A DNA stretch of 64,000 bases from contig NZ_JAASQL010000001.1 in assembly GCF_011762155.1 (NCBI RefSeq), positions 248,001 to 312,000 of the forward strand, in the 5' to 3' direction. A model generated the notes under the pieces. That model had not been told where the DNA came from. It did no database searches and saw only the letters and a list, made by a program, of their open reading frames with translations. Positions 18,026 through 25,984 of this stretch are shown here, piece after piece. How positions within the stretch are numbered: the first letter of the stretch is position 1; the number at the start of each line of letters is the position of its first letter. The DNA is from Wenyingzhuangia heitensis (GTDB lineage: Bacteria > Bacteroidota > Bacteroidia > Flavobacteriales > Flavobacteriaceae). The position numbers and the translations under genes are program-made.

Positions 18026-19705
18026 ATGAAAAATATAAAACATATAACCCTAGCTATTTTAACAAGCGTACTATTGTTCTCTTGTGAAAATTCACTTGAA
18101 GATGTATATGACGAAATTGGAGAAGTGGGAACTCCAATTAAAACAGACATTAAATACACTTTAACAGAAGACGATTTTGAAACTTTAGATTTAAGTTCTG
18201 AAAAATTTGCTTCTTTTGAGCAAGCAGAAAACATAATCCCAACCGTTTTAAACCAAGTATTGCCTAACTCCCCAGGAGCAAAAGCAGCCTTAATGGTAGA
18301 TATTTACAACGATAACAACACCATTATTAGTAACTTATTTGATGCCAAAGAAGTAACCTTAACAACCGAAGATTACCCTACGGCAAACAGTGGAGCTTTT
18401 CACCCAAGCGAAAGTGCTGCAGAGTTATTACCCGCTATTATTACAGGTAAAGTAACAGGGGCAGAAAGTGGAAATTTTTACAAAGTTACTTACTCTAACT
18501 TTACAGAAGAACCCACCAAAGCAACAGCTGGTCAAGTTGTAGCTTATGATTTTACCAACGAAACCTTTAACGGATGGACAAGCGTAGACGTAACAGGTGA
18601 TCAAGCTTGGGAAGATGCTACTGGTTTTGGAAACATATCTATGAGTGGTTTTGACGGACAAGCTTATGAAAACGAAGATTGGTTGGTTTCTCCAGAAGTT
18701 AATTTAACAGGAGAAACTGAGTTAAAATTTCAAATAGACGAAAATTTAAGATATGGTTCCGATTTAAGTTTGGTAAAAGTATTAGTTTCTGAAAACTACA
18801 CAGGAGACATTAACACAGCAACGTGGAATGAATTAACCATTACAAATAGAAATTTTCACTCAGACAACAACCTAACCCCAAGTGATGTGATTGATTTTTC
18901 TGCCTATGATAATAAAATCATTCATATAGCATTTAAATACAACTCTACCACTAGCGATTCTACTAGATGGTTAATTGGTAACGTATCAATCTCTAAAGGA
19001 GAAGGAGATGAGTTTACAGGAGATACAGAAACCTTAACTGCATATTATACCTATGATGGTTCTACATACAGTGTTCCTGAAATAGCTTATGAATTAACCT
19101 CTGAGGATTATGATGCAATGGGTACAGAAAGTGGAACTCCAGGACAATACAACAATTTTAGTAGTTCAATCTCGCCAGATGATTATTTACCTCTTTTCTT
19201 AGCAAACAAATATCAATTTGCTACAACAGGAACTCAAAAATTAATTTTCTACAAATATTTTAGCGGAAGCACATCCACTAGGTTTGATTTGTACAGCTAT
19301 GAAAACGGAGCTTGGATTATGCCAGAAACTAGTACAGAAACTGAAATTAGATTCATTAACAAAAAAGGAACATGGGTATCAGACAACCCAATTGTATACA
19401 GCATAACAAGTGATGATTTTGTATGGATTTCTGAATCGTCTTTAAAAAGTGATGCAGACTATGCCTCTCAATTAGACAGTGCTGGTCAATACAAAAACTT
19501 TGATAGAAGACCTGGAGGAGAAGCATATTGGTCTGATGAGCAAATAGAGGTAGCTTTAAACCTATTCTTAAAAGATAAGTTTCCAGAAACTGAAGTAGGA
19601 ACACAATATGCCGTATCTGCATTAACCTATGTAGGTAGTAGCGCAATAGAAGAGTTTAGATTAATTCTAGACGAAAGTGGAGATTACATATACGTAACAG
19701 AATAA
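18026..19705 (+). CDS. surface lipoprotein with choice-of-anchor J / DUF5017-like domain
   Basis: A 559-residue lipoprotein (lipobox LLFSC, Cys20). The middle (residues ~165-330) resembles the choice-of-anchor J or DUF5017 beta-sandwich: YDFTNETFNGWTSVDVTGDQ, an aromatic-rich strand, then EDWLVSPEVNLTGETELKFQ and ARWLIGNVSI-like endings. Two flanking regions repeat a theme of DYxxLxL acidic loops (LTEDDFETLDLSSEKF near 48, LTSEDYDAMGTESGTPGQYNNF near 355, ITSDDFVWISESSLKSDADY near 455), suggesting three copies of a small domain. The gene starts 29 nt after the TonB receptor and is probably its partner lipoprotein, although it is not a SusD. Function unknown. Confidence 0.75.
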   Translation: MKNIKHITLAILTSVLLFSCENSLEDVYDEIGEVGTPIKTDIKYTLTEDDFETLDLSSEKFASFEQAENIIPTVLNQVLPNSPGAKAALMVDIYNDNNTIISNLFDAKEVTLTTEDYPTANSGAFHPSESAAELLPAIITGKVTGAESGNFYKVTYSNFTEEPTKATAGQVVAYDFTNETFNGWTSVDVTGDQAWEDATGFGNISMSGFDGQAYENEDWLVSPEVNLTGETELKFQIDENLRYGSDLSLVKVLVSENYTGDINTATWNELTITNRNFHSDNNLTPSDVIDFSAYDNKIIHIAFKYNSTTSDSTRWLIGNVSISKGEGDEFTGDTETLTAYYTYDGSTYSVPEIAYELTSEDYDAMGTESGTPGQYNNFSSSISPDDYLPLFLANKYQFATTGTQKLIFYKYFSGSTSTRFDLYSYENGAWIMPETSTETEIRFINKKGTWVSDNPIVYSITSDDFVWISESSLKSDADYASQLDSAGQYKNFDRRPGGEAYWSDEQIEVALNLFLKDKFPETEVGTQYAVSALTYVGSSAIEEFRLILDESGDYIYVTE

Positions 19706-19720
19706 GTTTCTTTAAAAAAA

Positions 19721-19757
19721 CAAAACCTCTTTCATTCTTTATGAAAGAGGTTTTTTA
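19721..19757 (+). terminator. Rho-independent terminator after the lipoprotein gene
   Basis: AAAACCTCTTTCAT pairs with ATGAAAGAGGTTTT around a 5-nt loop, followed by TTTT. It separates the receptor/lipoprotein transcript from the endonuclease gene. Confidence 0.9.
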
Positions 19758-19770
19758 ATCTAAAACAAAA

Positions 19771-20877
19771 ATGAAAACCAACTTTTTTTTATACCTAAGT
19801 GCAATTGTATTAGCGGCTTGCTCTAGGGGAGACAATACTTTTATAATAGAAGGTACCAACACCCAAACAGAAGAACCTGTAGAGATTATAGCTCCTGTTG
19901 CCAATAACGATGCTTTTTTTGCAGACAAGAATACTGCTTATAGCTTTTCTGACATTTTAAACAATGATGACAATGTAGAAGACGTAACCGTAACCCTAGA
20001 ATCTACAAGTAGTAACAACGCAACAATTACTACAAACACAAACGGGACTTATACCTATACTCCTGCTACAGATTTTACAGGAACAGATACTTTTAAATAC
20101 GAAGTTTGTACCAATGCTACACCACAAGAATGTAGTACTGCTACCATTACCATTACTATAGTAGAAGATGGTGTTACAGATCTTTTTGGCAACATTCCTA
20201 GTGAATTAAAAGCTTATTACAGTACGGTAACTTTTTCCACAAATTCAGAAACTTTAAAAAGTGAATTGCAGGAAGTAACAACAAACAAGCACACTAACAT
20301 TATTTATTACTCAGGTAGACATACCCCATTGTTAAAAGCAGATCAAGATACTGGCAACTCTTCTAATGTCATTTTAGTTTACACAGGAGAAAGCAGAGAC
20401 AAATCTTTTAGAGATGTTACAGGAAGCGGTAAACCTGAAGAATTTAACACAGAACACATTTATCCTCAGTCTTTGTATAAAGTTTCTGATTCTACAGATG
20501 ATATTGTCAAAGGAGATTTACATCATTTAAGATACTGTGATGCCAATACAAACAGCAGCAGAAGTAATGACAAATTTGTAGATGGAAGTGGAAGTGCTGG
20601 CTCTATAGGAAGTGCATGGTATCCGGGAGATGAATGGAAAGGAGATGTTGCCCGAATGATTTTATACATCCATTTACGATATGATAAAAGCATTAGCAAA
20701 GTTGGTGATTTAGATACTTTTTTAGAATGGAATGAAGAAGACCCTATCTCAGATTTTGAAATTCAAAGAAATGACATAATTGCAGATGAGCAAGGGAACA
20801 GAAATCCTTTTATAGACAATCCTTATTTAGTAACACTAATTTGGGGAGGTACACCTGCAGAAAACAAATGGGAATAA
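19771..20877 (+). CDS. endonuclease I family surface lipoprotein
   Basis: A 368-residue lipoprotein (lipobox VLAAC, Cys17). Residues ~35-135 form a cadherin-like/tandem-95 bacterial Ig repeat (ANNDAFFADKNTAYSF ... TYTYTPATDFTGTDTFKYEV). The rest is an endonuclease I (EndA/NucM-like) domain: NTEHIYPQS (catalytic His), KGDLHHLRYCDANTNSSRSN, KGDVARMILYIHLRY and the C-terminal NDIIADEQGNRNPFIDNP. Relatives cut DNA and RNA nonspecifically outside the cell. The Ig domain presumably holds the nuclease off the surface. The gene lies between two terminators with no recognisable promoter of its own and precedes the T9SS protein by 55 nt. Confidence 0.92.
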   Translation: MKTNFFLYLSAIVLAACSRGDNTFIIEGTNTQTEEPVEIIAPVANNDAFFADKNTAYSFSDILNNDDNVEDVTVTLESTSSNNATITTNTNGTYTYTPATDFTGTDTFKYEVCTNATPQECSTATITITIVEDGVTDLFGNIPSELKAYYSTVTFSTNSETLKSELQEVTTNKHTNIIYYSGRHTPLLKADQDTGNSSNVILVYTGESRDKSFRDVTGSGKPEEFNTEHIYPQSLYKVSDSTDDIVKGDLHHLRYCDANTNSSRSNDKFVDGSGSAGSIGSAWYPGDEWKGDVARMILYIHLRYDKSISKVGDLDTFLEWNEEDPISDFEIQRNDIIADEQGNRNPFIDNPYLVTLIWGGTPAENKWE

Positions 20878-20914
20878 TCAACTAAAACTATATACAAACA
20901 ACTAAACATCAATC

Positions 20915-21640
20915 ATCAAAAAAATTACTTTAATGATCGCTTTTCTTGTGAGCGGACTTACATTTGCGCAAGAGGTTTTATTAAACGGGGGATTTGAAAA
21001 CTGGGATGATGCCAACTCTCCCACTAATTTTACTAAAAAGGAAAATATAGAAAAAGAAAGCACAGAGGTACATTCTGGTGCTTTTGCAGCCAAACACACA
21101 GGAGGTACAAAAGACTTAGGACAAACTGTTGCTGTAACAGCAGGAAACAGTTACACAATTTCTTTATGGTACAAAACAGGAACAACCGCAGAAGGTGATA
21201 CAACTAACTCAAGAATTTGGGCTTATTGGAAAAATGACGATGGAACTATTGATGATAATGGAGAAGAATTAAGAGGACCTAGTAACTCATATTTTACTGA
21301 CAATACTAGTACATGGACTCAGTACACAACCACATTAACTGCTCCTGAAACTGCAACTAACTTTTATTTTGAAGTAAGAACCTACAAAAATGCTGTTACT
21401 TATTGGGATGATTTTTCTGTTATAGACAATGGCCCTAGCTTATCAATTAAAACAAACGTAATTCCTGGCTTAACCGTTACAGCTAACAATGGTACTGTAA
21501 ACACTAACAAAGGAAGTATTGTTGCTATTTACAACATAGTAGGTGTACAAGTAGCTAACCAAAACTTAGCTAAAGGTGTGTACATTATTACCGTAAAAGA
21601 AAACAACAAAGTAGCCGTTAAAAAAGTATTAATACAGTAA
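20915..21640 (+). CDS. T9SS-secreted carbohydrate-binding-like protein (possible ATC start)
   Basis: A ~240-residue exported protein. Residues after the signal form one beta-sandwich of the CBM4/9-like or choice-of-anchor type (LNGGFENWDDANSP, SYTISLWYKTG, a WTQYTTTLTAPETATNFYFEV strand set). The last ~70 residues are a type A T9SS sorting domain (GSIVAIYNIVGVQVANQNL, KGVYIITVKENNKVAVKK). The first ATG (20933) would give a signal peptide of only ~12 residues with no positive charge. Reading in frame from ATC at 20915 gives a normal one, beginning (M)KKITLMIAFLVSG and ending FAQ. I therefore give the ATC as start; the ATG remains possible. It has no catalytic motif. Confidence 0.75.
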   Translation: MKKITLMIAFLVSGLTFAQEVLLNGGFENWDDANSPTNFTKKENIEKESTEVHSGAFAAKHTGGTKDLGQTVAVTAGNSYTISLWYKTGTTAEGDTTNSRIWAYWKNDDGTIDDNGEELRGPSNSYFTDNTSTWTQYTTTLTAPETATNFYFEVRTYKNAVTYWDDFSVIDNGPSLSIKTNVIPGLTVTANNGTVNTNKGSIVAIYNIVGVQVANQNLAKGVYIITVKENNKVAVKKVLIQ

Positions 21641-21675
21641 ATCACAACATCTTTAACACATACTTTTAATATTCT

Positions 21676-21711
21676 AAAAGAGCCAGAGAAGATTTTCTTT
21701 GGCTCTTTTTC
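21676..21711 (+). terminator. Rho-independent terminator after the T9SS protein gene
   Basis: AAAAGAGCCA pairs with TGGCTCTTTT, extended inside by AGAA/TTCT, and is followed by T residues. Confidence 0.85.
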
Positions 21712-21885
21712 TATTTTATGAGTTGTCTTGTTAGATTCTCTAATTTTACCTTTAAATCCCTTAAAAAACATTCTTCAGTTGTTCACAATTATAAATTATG
21801 TCTAAAAACACAACTTCACATCACCTTTAGCATACTTCTTTTGTCCAAAATCAAAAAATACACTTGTGTACAAAATAGGAACCAT

Positions 21886-21920
21886 AAAAAAATCCAATTC
21901 TAAATAGAATTGGATTTTTA
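21886..21920 (-). terminator. terminator, probably for the S1/P1 nuclease gene
   Basis: AAAAATCCAATTCT pairs with AGAATTGGATTTTT around AAAT. On the minus strand it is followed by seven T, so it most likely ends the leftward nuclease transcript about 90 nt after its stop codon. Confidence 0.8.
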
Positions 21921-22008
21921 AAATTGGTAGTTGCCATCATTTTTTCTAAAACGGAACACACAGCAATCCTTAAATTAGTTTTTTATTATTTCTATAAAAA
22001 AACCTTGA

Positions 22009-22815
22009 TTAAATGTTCTTTAAAAAAGAAATTAACCAAGCAGATTCCTTTTTAAAAACCTCATCTAACACCATAGCCAAACGAACCCCTCCTTTTTGTA
22101 GTTGTTGTTTTACAATAGGGAAGTTATGATACATATATACATAACTTTCATTTTTGTCCTCCTCAGTAGATTCGTACACTTTTAAAGCTATTGCTCTTGT
22201 TTCGTGAGCCCAGTCTGTTAAAGTTCCTTTGGTAATTTTTTGATTTTCTTTTGCGGGTACAATGTCTAAGTTAGAGGCTAATTCAGAATAGCTCATTTTA
22301 TAAGATTCAATCATATCTGTATCCCACAACCTATGTAAATTGGTATGGTTTCCAAACCATTTTAATTTGATGTCATTTCCTCCTTTATCATGCTTGTTTC
22401 CTGCATGTAAGGGCATGTGTAAATCTCCCACAAAATGCACCAACATTTTTAAGTAAAACGCTTTGTCTTTTGTACTGGTATTTTTATCTCTTATTTTTAA
22501 AATACACGTTTTTATTCCCTGTAAAATATCTCCTTTTGGATTTACAGGTTCTTCTTTGTATTTTTTATCTCCGTTAAAACTTACATAATGCCATGGAGCA
22601 AAAGAATTGTATTCAGGATTGCTTCTAATTTCATCGGCATAAATAGACACCATTGCCAAAGACTCTCCTTGTAAAAGTTTGTTTACTTGTTTTTCTGTGT
22701 TCTTAGAAATATGTTTTGCAGCAATTTCTCCTACGGTTCTGTGTCCTGTTTTCCCCCAATCGTTATTCGCAAAAAGACTTATAGAAGTGCATAAAATTAA
22801 GATGTATTTTATCAT
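22009..22815 (-). CDS. S1/P1-type nuclease (zinc-dependent)
   Basis: S1/P1 nucleases are three-zinc enzymes that cleave single-stranded DNA and RNA to 5'-mononucleotides, and some also act as 3'-nucleotidases. The start at 22815 gives a 268-residue precursor with signal peptide MIKYILILCTSISLFA. The mature protein begins NNDWGKTGHRTVGEIA, where the early Trp and His supply ligands. Further ligands are seen in YADEIRSN (Asp), WHYVSF (His), HFVGDLHMPLHAG (His, Asp, His, His) and NLHRLWDTDMI (His, Asp). It should be periplasmic or secreted. A longer reading to 22872 adds a nonsensical N-terminus. The neighbouring endonuclease I gene makes joint digestion of environmental nucleic acid plausible. 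Confidence 0.93.
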   Translation of the reverse strand: MIKYILILCTSISLFANNDWGKTGHRTVGEIAAKHISKNTEKQVNKLLQGESLAMVSIYADEIRSNPEYNSFAPWHYVSFNGDKKYKEEPVNPKGDILQGIKTCILKIRDKNTSTKDKAFYLKMLVHFVGDLHMPLHAGNKHDKGGNDIKLKWFGNHTNLHRLWDTDMIESYKMSYSELASNLDIVPAKENQKITKGTLTDWAHETRAIALKVYESTEEDKNESYVYMYHNFPIVKQQLQKGGVRLAMVLDEVFKKESAWLISFLKNI

Positions 22816-22962
22816 GATTTGTTTTTTAAAAAAGTGAACAACAATAGTACTAAAATGTAAGTATCTACCCACTATATTGTGTATTAACTAAAAACTATGT
22901 AGCTGATAAATTAACACTCCTAAATTGTTAGCTAATTATTAAGAAACTTTTGTTTCATTAAA

Positions 22963-22995
22963 AAACCTCAATTCTAGATGATAGAATTGAGGTTT
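22963..22995 (-). terminator. terminator for the AsmA-family gene
   Basis: AAACCTCAATTCTA pairs with TAGAATTGAGGTTT around a 5-nt loop; the minus-strand product ends in six T. Confidence 0.88.
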
Positions 22996-23026
22996 AATTT
23001 ACTTTAAAAATTTCTTTGTATACTTC

Positions 23027-25621
23027 TTACTTTCCAAACAATCCGTTTAGTAGCTTTTTACCTGCTTCTTTTACCTTGTCTGTAGAAGAAGCTTCTGTTT
23101 TGGTACTATCTGTACTTTCTTCTTTTTTAATCCCTAACAAGTCGTTTAATTTCTTTTTGGCCTCTGAGGTTACTTTTTCTTTCGCCTTTTCTTTTTGGTT
23201 GTCTATCGCTTTTTGAGCCAAACTAGCCACAGCATCTTTCATCCCTGGCAATACAGATGGATTGGTTACTGTACCTCCTACTTTTACATCTAACGGAACC
23301 GTTAAGTTTTCTTGATCTGATCCGCTTAATTTGCTTACAATACTTGCAGCTTCTTTTCCTAAATACTTAGCAGGTAAATCAAACTTTAAATCATAATTCA
23401 TAGTGTTGTCAAATCCATGAGTACCTCCTACTGTAACAGGAATTCCTTTAAATTTTAGAGTAAATGGAGCTACGTTTACTTTACTATTTTCAAACGTTAC
23501 TTTTGTTTTTAAATCTTCTAAATCTGTTTTATCAAAATCTAGAAAACTCATCTTACTTTCTGCTAAACTTAAAAATTTGTTTTTGCTTGCATCTACTTTA
23601 TCCACTTGTAAATTGGCAAAAGCATCACCTGTCAGTTTAGATAAATCGGGCATAAAATCGGTTCCTAAATCACCTTTAATATCTAAATCTGTATCAAAAC
23701 GACCACTAAAAGCCCCTATAATAGGTGCTATTTTTTGCAACATTCCCATTCCGTTAAAAGCACTTGCAATATCTACTTGTTTTAAATTCATCACAAAATC
23801 ATACGCTGTAATAGCAGGCTTGGTATCTACAAAACCATTGATAGCAATGGCTCCCTGAAACACATTAGCTCCAGCATTGTTAAATGTCATTTTTTGATCT
23901 TTAATAACTGCTGTTCCCGCAAAGTTGGTTAATACAATATCATCGTACATTATTTTTTTAGCATTTACCGTTGCAGTAACATCTATATTTTCTGGAATTT
24001 TAAATTGCTCACTTTTTATAGTATCCGTAGTTGTTACCACCGCAGTAGTATCCGCTTCATAAAAGTCGCTTACCTTAAATACTGTAGAAGTTGCGGCTAC
24101 CTTTCCTTTTAAAGTTGCATTAGAAAATGCATATCCATAAATATTGTCTATGTTCCCCTTTAACTGCACGTCAGACTCTCCTGTAGTGATTGCGGTTTCT
24201 TGTAAGGTTACATTTTTAGTATTGAATACTAATCCCGCTTTTTTTATAAAAATAGGTTTTGGAGTAAATTCTGATCCTACAGTAACCCCTTGTAAACTAA
24301 TATCTCCTTTACTAGCTATTTTATTATATTGTTCTTTTTCAATCGCATTCATATCAAAAGCTGTAGAAATATTGGCTTTTACAATCCCTTTTAAATCGTA
24401 ATCTAATGGCGGAATTGGATAGGCATTTTTTAGATTTCCTAAATTTACTTGTCCTTTTACTGTTGCTTTAACGGTTGGGTTAGAAATAGGTTGGGTTACT
24501 AAAGCATTGGCTGCAAACACATCTTTTGCTATTTTAAATCCAAAGTTTTTTATTTCTACCACAACATCATCCATTACACCTGTTGTGTTGGTGATGTGTG
24601 CATCAATATTAATGTTTTCTATACCATTCGGTAAGTCTGGATATTTTACCGTTGCATTGTCTGTTTTTAACACAATGTCTAAAGTAGGAATGGTAGTTTC
24701 AGAATATTGTCCTTTTACATTTCCACTAAAATCTAAAGCTCCTTTGGTTTGCACATCTTTAAAATCTGCTGTATAAGCATTGGGCACTAAAGACAATAAA
24801 CTCTTAAATGCCGATTTTTCTGATTTAAATGTAAAATCTAGATCATAAGCTTCTTCTAACATGGTAAAAGCACCATCAAACACCAAGTTTAAATCGTTTA
24901 TTTGGGCTATATTATCTTTAAATGTCAACTTTAAATCGTTGGCATAATCTACTCCAACAATAGCATCATAATTTAATTTTAAGTCTTTTAAATACGCTAC
25001 ATCATCCATCATAAATGTAATGGCTTCTGCTGTGGTATGAGTATCTAAATCTACTTTGTTTTGTGACAAATCTCCACTACCATTGTGATTAAAATTCACC
25101 ACTTTGGCACTCATGTTTGCTACAATATCTACATAGGTTATATTGATGTTCTCAAAGCTATATTCTTGAATGGCTAAAGAAAACGGAGCAGACTCTTCTG
25201 TAGTTACTTCCTTTTCTTCTGTGGATGGCAAAGCAATATCATAATTTGCAATGCTGTCTTTGTTTACTTTTACGTTTACAAAAACATCAGATAATTTTAT
25301 GCTGTTTACTTTTGGAGTATCTCCCATTAAACTGGTTAAACTAACATCTACGTACGTATGGCCAATAGCTGCCAAAGTATCTCCGGTAAAAGGAGCTTTG
25401 TTTACGACCGATAAGTTTTGTAAGTCTACAGATACATCTGGAAAACTTCTGAACAAAGAAATGGACAAATCCTGAAAATCAACCTCAGCATTTACACTGT
25501 TATTAATTTGTGCTTTGGCTATTTTGGTGATTTTTCCTTTAAATGCAAAAGGAATAATGAACAGCAATAAGATCACCACTCCTACAAAAATGGCCAATCC
25601 TTTTAATATTTTTTTAATCAT
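23027..25621 (-). CDS. AsmA-family protein
   Basis: An 864-residue envelope protein of the AsmA/TamB (bridge-like lipid-transport) superfamily. The N-terminal segment MIKKILKGLAIFVGVVILLLFIIPFAF is a single membrane anchor, followed by the AsmA-type start of a periplasmic beta-rich body (ISLFRSFPDVSVDLQNLSV). The C-terminal AsmA_2-like region contains FSGRFDTDLDIKGDLGTDFMPDLSKLTG and KFKGIPVTVGGTHGFDNTMNYDLKFDLP. The last ~75 residues are Lys/Glu/Ala/Ser-rich and unstructured-looking. Relatives influence outer-membrane lipid homeostasis. Before the insertion downstream of lysS, this gene was probably the next gene after lysS, separated by a terminator. Confidence 0.88.
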   Translation of the reverse strand: MIKKILKGLAIFVGVVILLLFIIPFAFKGKITKIAKAQINNSVNAEVDFQDLSISLFRSFPDVSVDLQNLSVVNKAPFTGDTLAAIGHTYVDVSLTSLMGDTPKVNSIKLSDVFVNVKVNKDSIANYDIALPSTEEKEVTTEESAPFSLAIQEYSFENINITYVDIVANMSAKVVNFNHNGSGDLSQNKVDLDTHTTAEAITFMMDDVAYLKDLKLNYDAIVGVDYANDLKLTFKDNIAQINDLNLVFDGAFTMLEEAYDLDFTFKSEKSAFKSLLSLVPNAYTADFKDVQTKGALDFSGNVKGQYSETTIPTLDIVLKTDNATVKYPDLPNGIENINIDAHITNTTGVMDDVVVEIKNFGFKIAKDVFAANALVTQPISNPTVKATVKGQVNLGNLKNAYPIPPLDYDLKGIVKANISTAFDMNAIEKEQYNKIASKGDISLQGVTVGSEFTPKPIFIKKAGLVFNTKNVTLQETAITTGESDVQLKGNIDNIYGYAFSNATLKGKVAATSTVFKVSDFYEADTTAVVTTTDTIKSEQFKIPENIDVTATVNAKKIMYDDIVLTNFAGTAVIKDQKMTFNNAGANVFQGAIAINGFVDTKPAITAYDFVMNLKQVDIASAFNGMGMLQKIAPIIGAFSGRFDTDLDIKGDLGTDFMPDLSKLTGDAFANLQVDKVDASKNKFLSLAESKMSFLDFDKTDLEDLKTKVTFENSKVNVAPFTLKFKGIPVTVGGTHGFDNTMNYDLKFDLPAKYLGKEAASIVSKLSGSDQENLTVPLDVKVGGTVTNPSVLPGMKDAVASLAQKAIDNQKEKAKEKVTSEAKKKLNDLLGIKKEESTDSTKTEASSTDKVKEAGKKLLNGLFGK

Positions 25622-25715
25622 GATTTTAGTTTTAACACTATAAAGATACTACAGTGGTGAATGTAGAACAAATAATACTGATTGAGCATTGTCAATTTAA
25701 CAATTGTTTGACATC

Positions 25716-25750
25716 AAAAAATCCCTACTACAACTGCAATAGGGATTCTT
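25716..25750 (-). terminator. terminator next to the displaced lysS 3' end
   Basis: AAAATCCCTA pairs with TAGGGATT around a ~12-nt loop; the minus-strand product ends in six T. It follows the stop codon of the lysS fragment by ~23 nt, as expected for an original lysS terminator. Confidence 0.8.
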
Positions 25751-25772
25751 TATATTATTTTATAAATACGTT

Positions 25773-25877
25773 TTAAACCAACTCTACAAACAAACCTTCT
25801 TCGGTTTTGTTTACAGCAGCCAAGTCTTTACCTGTAAGTCCTTTAATGGTTTTATCCCATTTTTTGTTTGATAAACC
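25773..25877 (-). pseudogene. displaced 3' end of lysS (34 codons plus stop)
   Basis: On the minus strand these 105 bp encode the last 34 residues of LysRS (GLSNKKWDKT to EEGLFVELV) plus the stop, at a constant offset of 4490 bp from the same codons in the intact lysS (30263-30367). The two copies differ at six positions (25782, 25785, 25803, 25866, 25869, 25872), each a third-codon change that leaves the amino acid unchanged, with a 62-nt identical run at 25804-25865. Homology stops abruptly at 25877. There is no start codon or upstream lysS sequence, so it is not expressed as a protein. It forms the distal direct repeat of an insertion that carries the NACHT gene. Confidence 0.95.
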
Positions 25878-25984
25878 TATATAATCTATTAATAAACATC
25901 TGACATACATAATTATATTGTGATAGAATCTACTGTTTAATCAGCAAATTCCTACTTCATGTTTTCTTTATTATCTGAATACAA

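Larger units (their letters stand above)
21641..22008. other. 368-nt gap between convergent T9SS and S1/P1 nuclease genes
   Basis: It contains two hairpins (21676-21711 and 21886-21920). A 61-codon open frame between them (21718-21903) has no signal, conserved motif or ribosome site and runs into the second hairpin, so I do not call it a gene. Confidence 0.6.
25622..25984. other. 363-nt gap holding the displaced lysS tail
   Basis: From left to right: the AsmA-gene upstream region (a minus-strand TATCTTTA resembles a -7 box around 25640-25647), a terminator (25716-25750), the 105-bp lysS 3'-end copy (25773-25877), and about 107 nt of AT-rich sequence before the NACHT gene stop, in which I see nothing recognisable. 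Confidence 0.7.

Noticed and set aside
18026-19705. SusD-like partner of the TonB receptor
   Set aside because: No TPR-type helical SusD motifs; the sequence is beta-rich with a choice-of-anchor J-like domain.
21718-21903. 61-codon ORF between the T9SS and S1/P1 genes
   Set aside because: No recognisable features, and it runs into a terminator stem.
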